Assembly (NCBI GenBank): GCA_030645355.1
Contig: JAUSNJ010000094.1
Coordinates: 1-46,850, forward strand
Length of the DNA stretch: 46,850 nt
Direction: 5' to 3'
Source: Rhodoferax sp.
Lineage (GTDB): Bacteria; Pseudomonadota; Gammaproteobacteria; Burkholderiales; Burkholderiaceae_C
Below the pieces are notes generated by a model that had not been told where the DNA came from, did no database searches, and saw only the letters and a list, made by a program, of their open reading frames with translations. A program made the translations under genes and the position numbers. Shown piece by piece: positions 1 to 7,215 of the stretch (positions within the stretch are counted from its first letter, which is position 1; each line of letters opens with the position of its first letter).

Positions 1-426
1 GTCAAGATCATGTTCACCTTCACGGGCGTGGTGATTGCCATGGTGCATGTGCTGGTGCCCTTCATGGTGCTGGCGGTCTGGACCTCGCTGCAAAAGCTGG
101 ACCCCGCCACCGAGCAGGCTGCCCAATCACTGGGTGCGAGCCTGCCCACGGTGTTGCGGCGCATTGTGTTTCCGCAGGTGATTCCAGGCGTGCTGTCGGG
201 CGGGCTGATTGTGTTTGCCCTGGCCGCCAGCGCCTTCGCCACGCCAGCCATCATCGGTGGACGGCGGCTCAAGGTGGTGCCGACCACGATCTACGACGAA
301 TTTCTGGGCAACCTCAACTGGCCACTGGGTGCCGCGCTGGCTGTGGTGTTGGTACTCATCGTGCTGGCCGTCTCCATGGGGGTGAACCGGCTGGTGGAAC
401 GCCGCTGGAAGCAGGTGTTTGTATGA
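1..426 (+). CDS. ABC transporter permease, PotB-like (5' end missing)
   Basis: The frame is open from the first base, so the start lies upstream of the window; 141 residues are visible. This is the C-terminal half of a binding-protein-dependent permease, an inner-membrane subunit that forms half of the translocation channel. The cytoplasmic EAA loop that contacts the ATPase is clear near visible residues 38-60 (EQAAQSLGASLPTVLRRI), and it is followed by hydrophobic helices. The family is the spermidine/putrescine type (PotB), which also carries opines and other amines. The stop overlaps the start of the next permease by 4 bases. The binding protein and ATPase genes are presumably upstream, outside the window. 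The substrate cannot be read from the sequence, but the amine dehydrogenase genes behind it suggest an amine or modified amino acid. Confidence 0.88.
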   Translation, partial: VKIMFTFTGVVIAMVHVLVPFMVLAVWTSLQKLDPATEQAAQSLGASLPTVLRRIVFPQVIPGVLSGGLIVFALAASAFATPAIIGGRRLKVVPTTIYDEFLGNLNWPLGAALAVVLVLIVLAVSMGVNRLVERRWKQVFV

Positions 427-1217
427 ACAAGTTACCCAAGTCCCTATTGGTGTTTCACTGGCTGTTTGCCATCTTCATGTTGGCGCCACTGGCCATGGTG
501 GTGCTGGTGTCCTTCACCTCCAAGGGCTACATCGCCATGCCGTTTGATGGTGCCTCGTTGCGCTGGTACCGCGCCATGCTGGAGGCGACTGACTTCATTG
601 ACGCGTTCTGGCGCAGCCTGGGCTTGGCCGCAGCAGCGGCCACGCTGGCCACACTGATGGCCGTGCCCGCGGGCATGGCCATCGCCTGGCACCGCTTTGC
701 TGGGCGCGACACCATCCTGGCCTTGTTGCTTTCGCCGCTGATGGTGCCGCACGTGGTGTTGGGCATCGCCTTGCTGCGCTTCCTGACCCAGATCGGCGGC
801 TCGGGCAGCTACTGGGGACTGACCGCAGCGCATACCGTGATCGTGCTGCCCTATGTGCTGCGCCTGGTGGTGGCTGCAGCCACGGGGTTCGATCGCAGCA
901 TTGCGCAGGCGGCACAGTCGCTGGGAGCGTCGGGCTGGACGGTGTTTCGGCGCATTGAGCTGCCCCTGATCGTGCCCGGTGTGGCGGGTGGCTGGCTGAT
1001 TGCCTTCATCAACAGCTTCGATGAGTTGACGATGTCGATCTTTGTCGCTTCGGCGGGCACGCAGACGCTGCCGGTCAAGATGTACAACCACATCGCCAAC
1101 ACCATAGACCCGCTACTGGCCTCGGTCTCCACCGTGATGATCGTGCTGACCCTGGTGCTCATGATTGTGCTGGACCGCTTCTACGGCCTGGACCGAATCC
1201 TCTCGGGCAAGACATGA
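423..1217 (+). CDS. ABC transporter permease, PotC-like
   Basis: This 264-residue inner-membrane permease has about six hydrophobic segments and a typical EAA loop near residues 160-182 (AQAAQSLGASGWTVFRR). It is the second channel half, of the PotC class, and pairs with the preceding PotB-like protein. Its ATG overlaps the previous stop as ATGA, and its own stop overlaps the next gene in the same way, so translation is probably coupled along the operon. The family imports polyamines, opines and related cations, using a periplasmic receptor and an ATPase that are not in the window. Confidence in the family is high; the substrate is inferred only from the downstream oxidase genes. Confidence 0.9.
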   Translation: MNKLPKSLLVFHWLFAIFMLAPLAMVVLVSFTSKGYIAMPFDGASLRWYRAMLEATDFIDAFWRSLGLAAAAATLATLMAVPAGMAIAWHRFAGRDTILALLLSPLMVPHVVLGIALLRFLTQIGGSGSYWGLTAAHTVIVLPYVLRLVVAAATGFDRSIAQAAQSLGASGWTVFRRIELPLIVPGVAGGWLIAFINSFDELTMSIFVASAGTQTLPVKMYNHIANTIDPLLASVSTVMIVLTLVLMIVLDRFYGLDRILSGKT

Positions 1218-2323
1218 AGCATCACGCGGAACTCGATACCCTGGTGATAGGGGGCGGTGTGGTGGGCATGTCACTCGCGTATGGCCTGGCCCGCGCGGGT
1301 GAGCGGGTGCGCCTGCTGGATGAAGGCGACGATGCCTTTCGCGCAGCGCGTGGCAACTTTGGCCTGGTGTGGGTGCAGGGCAAGGGGCTGGACCGCCCGG
1401 CCTATGCGCGCTGGACCCTGGAGGCCGCCCGGCAATGGCCTGCATTTGCACAGGAGCTGGCGCAGCACAGCGGTGTGGACGTGGAGCTGTCGCAACTCGG
1501 CGGCCTCATCATGTGCATGGACGAGGCAGAACTCGCCCAGCGTGCCGCAGGCCTGGCGGCGGTGCGCCAGCAACTGGGGCAGCCCTATGCCTTTGACGTG
1601 CTGGATTTGAAGCAACTGCGCGCCCTGTCTCCGTTGGTGGGGCCCGAGGTGGCCGGTGCCGTGTTCTGCCCGCTGGACGGCCATGTGAGCCCGTTGCGGC
1701 TGCTGCGCGCGCTGTTCCAGAGCTTTCAAAACCTGGGCGGCGAACTGTGCGCCGGGGTGGCCGTGGATGCGATTGCGCAGCGCAACGGCGCGTTTCATGT
1801 TCGCGCGGGCGGCACCGAACACGTGGCCGCCAAGGTGGTACTCGCCGCTGGCTTGGGCAATCGCGCGTTGGCCCCGTTGGTCGGGCTGGAAGCACCGGTC
1901 AAACCCGTCCGGGGCCAGATTCTGGTGACCGAACGGGTGCAGCCCTATTTGCGACACCCATCACTGCACGTGCGGCAAACCGGCGAAGGCGTGGTGCAGA
2001 TTGGTGACTCCAAGGAAGAGGTGGGCCTGGACGACGGCACCACGCTGGCGCAACTGGCCCGAATCTCCGAACGCGCGATGCGTTGCTTCCCCTTGCTCAA
2101 GACCGTCAACATCGTGCGAACTTGGGGTGCGTTGCGTGTCATGAGCCCTGATGGTTTTCCGATTTACCAGGCCTCCACGGCCTGCCCCGGCGCTTTTGTG
2201 GTCACCTGCCACAGCGGTATCACGCTGGCCAGCCAGCACGCAGGACCCCTTGCGGACTGGATTCGGGGAGGGCAACAGCCCGCCGACATCAGCGGCTTCA
2301 ACGCGGAACGTTTTCATGTTTAG
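1214..2323 (+). CDS. FAD-dependent amine/amino-acid dehydrogenase, DAO family (HcnC/OoxB-like)
   Basis: A 369-residue flavoprotein of the D-amino-acid-oxidase fold. The dinucleotide-binding motif is at residues 10-24 (LVIGGGVVGMSLAYG), and the C-terminus carries the usual second flavin segment (CHSGITLASQHAG). It is expected to oxidise a C-N bond of an amino acid or opine to an imine. Two partner genes follow immediately: a small 2Fe-2S protein and a second flavoprotein with a BFD-type cluster domain. That trio matches the known heteromeric enzymes hydrogen cyanide synthase (HcnABC), octopine/nopaline oxidase and D-hydroxyproline dehydrogenase, in which this subunit carries the substrate site. 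Nothing here decides between these substrates. The next gene overlaps by 8 bases. Confidence 0.85.
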   Translation: MKHHAELDTLVIGGGVVGMSLAYGLARAGERVRLLDEGDDAFRAARGNFGLVWVQGKGLDRPAYARWTLEAARQWPAFAQELAQHSGVDVELSQLGGLIMCMDEAELAQRAAGLAAVRQQLGQPYAFDVLDLKQLRALSPLVGPEVAGAVFCPLDGHVSPLRLLRALFQSFQNLGGELCAGVAVDAIAQRNGAFHVRAGGTEHVAAKVVLAAGLGNRALAPLVGLEAPVKPVRGQILVTERVQPYLRHPSLHVRQTGEGVVQIGDSKEEVGLDDGTTLAQLARISERAMRCFPLLKTVNIVRTWGALRVMSPDGFPIYQASTACPGAFVVTCHSGITLASQHAGPLADWIRGGQQPADISGFNAERFHV

Positions 2324-2621
2324 ACCGATTGACTCAACCCTGGCGCGGCCCGGCGTCACGCTGCTCGTGCAGGGCCAACCCATCACCGCCCGCGTGGGCG
2401 AGACGCTGGCCATGGCCCTGCTGAACGCGGGCGTGGTGCCGTTTCGCAAAACCCCGGTGTCCGGTCAGCCCCGCGCGCCCTTGTGCCTGATGGGCGCGTG
2501 TTTTGACTGCCTGGTCGAGGTCGATGGTCAGCAGAATGTGCAGTCCTGCATGGTCGAAGTGAGCGAGGGCATGCAGGTGCGCCTGCCGACAGGTGCGCGC
2601 CGCGCGGAGGACGCCGCATGA
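2316..2621 (+). CDS. Small [2Fe-2S] subunit of the amine dehydrogenase (HcnA/OoxA N-terminal-like)
   Basis: A 101-residue protein starting at the ATG inside the end of the previous gene; upstream in-frame codons lie inside that gene and are not needed. Cysteines in the pattern C-x4-C-x2-C followed about 15 residues later by another C (CLMGACFDC then QSC) are the plant-type ferredoxin ligand set. It is expected to pass electrons between the two flavoprotein subunits of a three-part dehydrogenase. In hydrogen cyanide synthases the equivalent small subunit is HcnA. The stop overlaps the following gene by 4 bases (ATGA). Confidence 0.85.
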   Translation: MFRPIDSTLARPGVTLLVQGQPITARVGETLAMALLNAGVVPFRKTPVSGQPRAPLCLMGACFDCLVEVDGQQNVQSCMVEVSEGMQVRLPTGARRAEDAA

Positions 2622-4018
2622 CACATGATCTGCTCATCATCGGTGCCGGCCCGGCCGGCATGGCAGCGGCAAGCACGGCCGCTTCGCTGGGCCTAAAGAC
2701 CGTGCTGCTGGACGAGCAACCCCGCGCGGGCGGCCAGATTTACCGCAACGTCACGGTGGCCGATCCTGCAGTGGCGAGGCTGCTCGGCCCGGACTACACC
2801 TATGGTCGCGCGTTGGCCGAGCGGCTGGTGAGTTCTGGGGTTGAGGTACGGCACGGCGCGCTGGTGTGGGATGTGGCCCGCGACCTCACCGTAACCACAC
2901 TGCGATTGGGCCTGACCGAGCAACTGCGTGCGCCGCAGTTGATTGCCGCCACCGGGGCCATGGAACGTGCGTCGCCCATCCCCGGCTGGACCCTGCCTGG
3001 CGTGATGAACGCCGGTGCGGCCCAGATCGCGCTCAAAACGGCGGGCTCGGTGCCCAGCGGCGCTGTGGTGTTGGCCGGTGGCGGCCCACTGCTGTTGCTG
3101 GTGGCCTGCCAATTGCTGGACGCGGGGGCCACGCTGGCCGGTATTGTTGAGACATCGCCCGCTGCCAACCGCTGGGCGGCACTGCCCCATATGCCTGCCG
3201 CCCTGGGCGCACCGGCGACGTTGATCAAAGGATTGCGCATGCTGCGGCGCCTGCGCGCCGCCGGTGTGCCGTGCTTCACCGGTGCGACGCAGCTCGCGGT
3301 GCGAGGGCAGGAGCGGGCCGAGGCACTGTGCTTTACCGCCGGTGGGCGAACGCATAGGCTGGACGCCAGTGTGGTGCTGCTGCACCACGGCGTGGTGCCC
3401 AACACGCAGCTGACCCGTCTGTTGCGGGTGGAACACGACTGGAACGATACCCAACTAGCCTGGCAGCCGTGCGCGGATGACTTCGGTCAGACCTCGCTGC
3501 CCGGTTTGCGCATTGCCGGCGATGGCGCGTCGATTGGCGGTGCCCTGGCGGCCGAAGCCCGTGGCACGCTGGCCGCGTTGGGCGCGGCACAGGCCCTGGG
3601 GCGCTTGTCCGCCGCCGAATGCGATGCGCGCGCGCGGCCCGCGCAAAGAGCGCTGCGCCAGCAGCTTCGCATTCGCCCCTTTTTGGACGCTCTGTACCGT
3701 CCACCGCAATGGATCAACACGCCCGCCGACGACACCGTGGTGTGTCGCTGCGAGGAGGTCACGGCCGGCCAGGTGCGGGACATGGCGCGCCAGGGCTGCC
3801 AGGGGCCGAACCAGACCAAGTTCTTCAGCCGCTGCGGCATGGGGCCGTGCCAGGGTCGCCAATGCGGCCTCGCGGTAAGCCAGATTCTGGCCAGCGCGCT
3901 GGGTAAGCCGGTGCCCGAGGTCGGCGCCTACCGCATCCGCTCACCCCTCAAACCGGTGCCACTGGCCGCGCTGGCTTCACTGTGCACCGGGACCGACAAC
4001 CAGGACTCCCACCCATGA
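2618..4018 (+). CDS. FAD/NAD(P) oxidoreductase with BFD-like [2Fe-2S] domain (HcnB/OoxA-like)
   Basis: A 466-residue protein. A Rossmann motif opens it (LLIIGAGPAGMAAAS, residues 5-19), a pyridine-nucleotide-disulfide-reductase-type body follows, and a BFD-like domain lies near residues 374-420 with cysteines at about 376, 378, 406 and 411 (CRCEEV; CGMGPC). This is the second flavoprotein of the HcnABC/opine-oxidase type complex and would accept electrons from the substrate-oxidising subunit through the 2Fe-2S protein, passing them toward the respiratory chain. The complex is normally membrane-associated, although no membrane segment is visible here. The gene ends in an ATGA overlap with a RidA gene. 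The family call is secure; the substrate is unknown. Confidence 0.87.
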   Translation: MTHDLLIIGAGPAGMAAASTAASLGLKTVLLDEQPRAGGQIYRNVTVADPAVARLLGPDYTYGRALAERLVSSGVEVRHGALVWDVARDLTVTTLRLGLTEQLRAPQLIAATGAMERASPIPGWTLPGVMNAGAAQIALKTAGSVPSGAVVLAGGGPLLLLVACQLLDAGATLAGIVETSPAANRWAALPHMPAALGAPATLIKGLRMLRRLRAAGVPCFTGATQLAVRGQERAEALCFTAGGRTHRLDASVVLLHHGVVPNTQLTRLLRVEHDWNDTQLAWQPCADDFGQTSLPGLRIAGDGASIGGALAAEARGTLAALGAAQALGRLSAAECDARARPAQRALRQQLRIRPFLDALYRPPQWINTPADDTVVCRCEEVTAGQVRDMARQGCQGPNQTKFFSRCGMGPCQGRQCGLAVSQILASALGKPVPEVGAYRIRSPLKPVPLAALASLCTGTDNQDSHP

Positions 4019-4389
4019 CCCACTCCATCCGGCGCCACCACAGCAATGCCCGCATGAGCAAAATCGTGCAGCACGGTGACCTTATCTTTTTGTGCGGCCA
4101 GACCTCCAGCGGCACTGCGCTTGCCAGCATCGACGACCAAACCAGTGAGGTGCTGCGCCGCATCGACGCCTTGCTGCTTGACGTCGGCAGCGACCGCAGC
4201 CACCTGCTGTCGGCCACGGTCTATCTGAAACAGATCGAAGATTTTGCCGCCATGAACGCGGTGTGGGAGGCCTGGGTGCCCCCTGGCGCCGCCCCCGCGC
4301 GCACCACGGTGCAGGCGCATCTGGCATCACCCGACCTGCGGGTGGAGATCACGGTAGTGGCGGCTTGCGTCGGGGTGAGTGTTTCGTGA
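4015..4389 (+). CDS. RidA (YjgF/YER057c/UK114) family enamine/imine deaminase
   Basis: A 124-residue protein starting at the ATG that overlaps the preceding stop; a longer in-frame extension would lie inside the previous gene. The family hydrolyses reactive 2-imino or enamine intermediates to ketoacids and ammonia. The conserved carboxylate-binding arginine is seen in PARTTVQ (about residue 96), with a Glu in the C-terminal strand (RVEITVVA). Its place at the end of an imine-producing dehydrogenase operon is meaningful: it would release the ketoacid from the oxidised substrate. It ends 5 bases before the stop of the convergent ABC ATPase gene. Confidence 0.88.
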   Translation: MTHSIRRHHSNARMSKIVQHGDLIFLCGQTSSGTALASIDDQTSEVLRRIDALLLDVGSDRSHLLSATVYLKQIEDFAAMNAVWEAWVPPGAAPARTTVQAHLASPDLRVEITVVAACVGVSVS

Positions 4390-4394
4390 AAGAG

Positions 4395-5045
4395 TCATGA
4401 CGTCGCCATGCCGTCCGCGCGCAGGTGCAGAACCCGGTCGGCGCGTGCGGTCGCGGCTTCGGAGTGCGTGACCAGCACCAGCGATGTGCCATGCGCGCGG
4501 GTCTGCGCCACCAGGGCCTCCATCACCTTGGCCGCGGTGGTGGGGTCCAGATTGCCGGTGGGCTCGTCGGCCAGCAGCAGGGTGGGGCGGTGCACCAGCG
4601 CGCGGGCGATGGCCACGCGCTGCAGTTGACCCCCGCTGAGCTGTTGCGGCAGGCGCGCGCCCATGCCGTCCAGCCCCACGGCCTGCAGCATCGCCTGCAC
4701 CCGGTCGTCATCGGGCGTGCCTAGCAGCAGCAGTGGCAAGGCCACGTTTTGTGTCACGTCCAGATGACCCAGCACATGAAAGGCCTGGAACACAAAGCCC
4801 ACCTTCTGGCGGCGCAACAGGGCGCGTGCGTCATCGTCCAGCGGGCCGAGGTCGGTGCCGTCCAGCGTCACCGTGCCGCTGTCCCACTGGTCCAGGCCGG
4901 CCATGCAGTTCAGCAAGGTCGATTTGCCAACGCCCGATTCACCGACGATGGCCACAAACTCACCGGGTTCCACGGTCATTGAGACGTTGCGGAACACCGG
5001 CGTGTCGCCGTAATGTTTGCTGAGATTCTGGATGGTCAGGTTCAT
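4395..5045 (-). CDS. ABC transporter ATP-binding protein, LolD/YbbA-like (orphan)
   Basis: A 216-residue ATPase. I take the ATG at 5045 (MNLTIQNLSKHYG) because the residues before it in the longer frame show no ABC homology and overlap the divergent gene. Walker A is at residues 35-43 (GESGVGKST), followed by a Q-loop (FVFQAFHVL), the signature LSGGQ and Walker B (LLLADEPTGNLD). The EPTGNLDP wording is typical of the LolD/YbbA/MacB branch, which drives lipoprotein release or membrane-protein extraction rather than import. No FtsX-like permease adjoins it: the next gene downstream is on the other strand, and the divergent neighbour is a solute receptor. Its partner must be encoded elsewhere. 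Confidence 0.85.
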   Translation of the reverse strand: MNLTIQNLSKHYGDTPVFRNVSMTVEPGEFVAIVGESGVGKSTLLNCMAGLDQWDSGTVTLDGTDLGPLDDDARALLRRQKVGFVFQAFHVLGHLDVTQNVALPLLLLGTPDDDRVQAMLQAVGLDGMGARLPQQLSGGQLQRVAIARALVHRPTLLLADEPTGNLDPTTAAKVMEALVAQTRAHGTSLVLVTHSEAATARADRVLHLRADGMATS

Positions 5046-5079
5046 GGTGTGGTGCCCATGATAGAGGCACAATGGTGGC

Positions 5080-6051
5080 ATGAACCGCAGAACCCTCATC
5101 CTCTCCGCCGTGGCAGCAGCCACCCTTTCAAGCTTGTCCGGTGCCTGGGCACAGACCCGGCCTATCCGCCTCATCGTGCCGTATGCGGCCGGTGGTCCGC
5201 TGGACGTGACTGCCCGCGTGCTGGCCGAGCGCGTCAAGGACAGCCTGGGCACCGTCATCGTCGACAACAAGCCTGGTGCCGGTGGCAACATCGGCGCCGA
5301 CGCCGTGGCCAAGGCCGCGCCCGATGGTCTGACGATCGGCATTGCCGCCACCGCCACGCACGCGGTCAACCCCTGGCTCTACGCCAAGATGCCGTACAAC
5401 GCGGCCACCGACTTTGCGCCCATCACCCAGATGGTGCGCGTGCCCAATGTGCTGGTGATGAACGCCGAGGCGGCCAAGCGCCTGAACATCAACAGCGTCA
5501 AGGATTTGATAGCCTACGCCAAGGCCAACCCCGCCAAGCTCAACTACGGCAGCGGCGGAAATGGCAGCGCGGGGCACCTGGCCGGTGAAATGTTCAAGGC
5601 CCAGGCCGGTATCTTTGCCGTGCACATTCCGTACAACGGCGGCAACCCGGCGCAGTTTGCGCTGCAAAGCGGCCAGGTGGATTACAACTTTGACAACCTG
5701 GCTACCGCCGCGCCCGGCATCAAGTCCGGCAAGCTCAAGGCGTTGGCCGTGACCACGCTGGCGCGCTCGCCGGCGCTGCCCGATGCGCCGCCGGTGGCCG
5801 ACACGCTGAAGGGCTTTGCGATTGACACCTGGTGGGGCCTGGTCGCACCCGCCGGCACGCCCAAGGATGTGATTGCAAAACTCAACACTGCCTTTGTGGC
5901 GGCGCTGAATTCGCCCGAGGCGCAGGCGCGTTTTGCGGGGCTGCTGGCCGAGCCGGTGCCCACGACTCCTGAGCAGTTTGGCGCGCTGATGAAGAGTGAG
6001 CTGGCCAAGTACCAAGGTGTGGTCAAGGCGACTGGTGCAAAGGTGGATTGA
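5080..6051 (+). CDS. Tripartite tricarboxylate transporter (Bug family) substrate-binding protein
   Basis: A 323-residue periplasmic protein with a signal peptide (basic MNRR, a hydrophobic run, then cleavage near GAWAQ). The family's N-terminal signature follows (RPIRLIVPYAAGGPLDVTAR, about residues 27-46), with the later loop PGAGGNIGADAVAKAAPDG. Bug receptors bind small carboxylates, amides or amino acids for TctAB-type carriers and are heavily expanded in Burkholderiales. No tctA or tctB is present here, so this is one of the common orphan receptors. It is transcribed divergently from the ABC ATPase, with only 34 bases between the starts. An AraC-type regulator follows on the opposite strand. 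The ligand is unknown. Confidence 0.9.
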   Translation: MNRRTLILSAVAAATLSSLSGAWAQTRPIRLIVPYAAGGPLDVTARVLAERVKDSLGTVIVDNKPGAGGNIGADAVAKAAPDGLTIGIAATATHAVNPWLYAKMPYNAATDFAPITQMVRVPNVLVMNAEAAKRLNINSVKDLIAYAKANPAKLNYGSGGNGSAGHLAGEMFKAQAGIFAVHIPYNGGNPAQFALQSGQVDYNFDNLATAAPGIKSGKLKALAVTTLARSPALPDAPPVADTLKGFAIDTWWGLVAPAGTPKDVIAKLNTAFVAALNSPEAQARFAGLLAEPVPTTPEQFGALMKSELAKYQGVVKATGAKVD

Positions 6052-6062
6052 TCTGAGCGCAC

Positions 6063-7097
6063 TCACGGTTTGGTTTGGTCGCGCATGGTTTGCGGCGCTA
6101 CGCCCTCCCAACGTTTGAATGCGCGGCGGAAGTTGGCCTGGTCGGTGTAGCCCAGTCGGAACGCAATTTCCTGCAGGCTGATATGGTTGTTTGTCAGGTG
6201 TTGCAGTGCAAGGCTGTGGCGCACCTGGTCCACGATCGCGCGGTAGCTCGTACCTTCAGCCTCCAGTCGGCGGTGCAGGGTGCGTGGCGCCATGTGCAAC
6301 ATGCGGGCACTGGTCTGCAGCGAGGGCAGGGCGCCACTGGTCACCAACAGACTGCGTTGGATGCGGGCAGTCAGTGACTCCTGTCGTGTAATTTTGTCCA
6401 GTTCGGCCTGACACAGGGCAGCGGCGTTTTCCAGTGCCTGGGCGTCAGCGGTGGACAGTGGCATGTCCATCGTTTGCGGGTTCAGGCACAGTGCGTTGCA
6501 TGCAGCTCCATAGCGCACCGGGCAGGCAAACAGCTCCTGGGCCAGACCTTGGTAGGGTGTTACCGGGGCTGCGAACTCGACAGTCTGTACCACCTGTGCG
6601 CCGGGAGCCAGGTAGTCGAATACATTGCGCACGGCCAGCATGACGGTTTCCAGTATCAGCAGCTCTGCCACGTCCAGATCGGCGGCAGGGGCGAACTGCA
6701 GTTGCGGCATGGTCGCGCTGTCAGCAAAGCAAACACTGAGCAGATTGGTGCGCACAGGCAGAAAGCGCTCCAGCAGTGCAATAGCCTGGCGCAGGCTCGC
6801 GCTGTTCATCAGTGCAAAGGCCAGCGTGCCGTGGGTGTTCATACGTAAACGCCGGCCCACGAGCAGGCCCAGCGCAGGCTCTTTGGTGTGCAGCACTGCT
6901 GCACGCACCAATGCCACATAGCGCTTGGTACTCAGAGACACCGTGGGTTGCGTGAGTTGCTGCGCTTCAATTCCGGCTGCTTGCAGCCAGGGGCGGGACT
7001 CGTAGCCCATTTCGTGTGTCAACTCGATCAGGGTGCGCAGGTACAGGGCGGGTACCTGGACGTCACCAGTGTCCGGTGGGGCAGTGGAGGGGGGCAT
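6063..7097 (-). CDS. AraC/XylS family transcriptional regulator (arabinose-binding-like N-terminus)
   Basis: A 344-residue regulator starting at the ATG at 7097; a TTG three codons upstream is possible. The N-terminal two thirds resemble the arabinose-binding-like domain of OruR-type regulators (RYVALVRAAVLHTKEPALGL). The C-terminal 90 residues carry the double helix-turn-helix, including LQEIAFRLGYTDQANFRRAF and the closing GVAPQTMR. It is divergent from the hydroxylase fusion gene, with 118 bases between the starts. Alkane hydroxylase genes are controlled by a divergent AraC-type gene in other genera (for example alkR/alkM in Acinetobacter), so this is probably the substrate-responsive activator of that gene. 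That role is inferred from position. Confidence 0.88.
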   Translation of the reverse strand: MPPSTAPPDTGDVQVPALYLRTLIELTHEMGYESRPWLQAAGIEAQQLTQPTVSLSTKRYVALVRAAVLHTKEPALGLLVGRRLRMNTHGTLAFALMNSASLRQAIALLERFLPVRTNLLSVCFADSATMPQLQFAPAADLDVAELLILETVMLAVRNVFDYLAPGAQVVQTVEFAAPVTPYQGLAQELFACPVRYGAACNALCLNPQTMDMPLSTADAQALENAAALCQAELDKITRQESLTARIQRSLLVTSGALPSLQTSARMLHMAPRTLHRRLEAEGTSYRAIVDQVRHSLALQHLTNNHISLQEIAFRLGYTDQANFRRAFKRWEGVAPQTMRDQTKP

Positions 7098-7215
7098 GGG
7101 AGGCAATGTGGCAGAAAATGACCTGTGATTGGCAAAGTCTAACCTTTTGCAATCGACTACACATGCCTACCATGCGGGGCAGAGGTGCACAGCACCCGTA
7201 CCACCAGGAGACAGC

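Noticed and set aside
1..4389. True hydrogen cyanide synthase operon
   Set aside because: The three-subunit architecture fits, but opine and hydroxyproline dehydrogenases share it, and the amine importer and RidA point to catabolism. I kept a general name.
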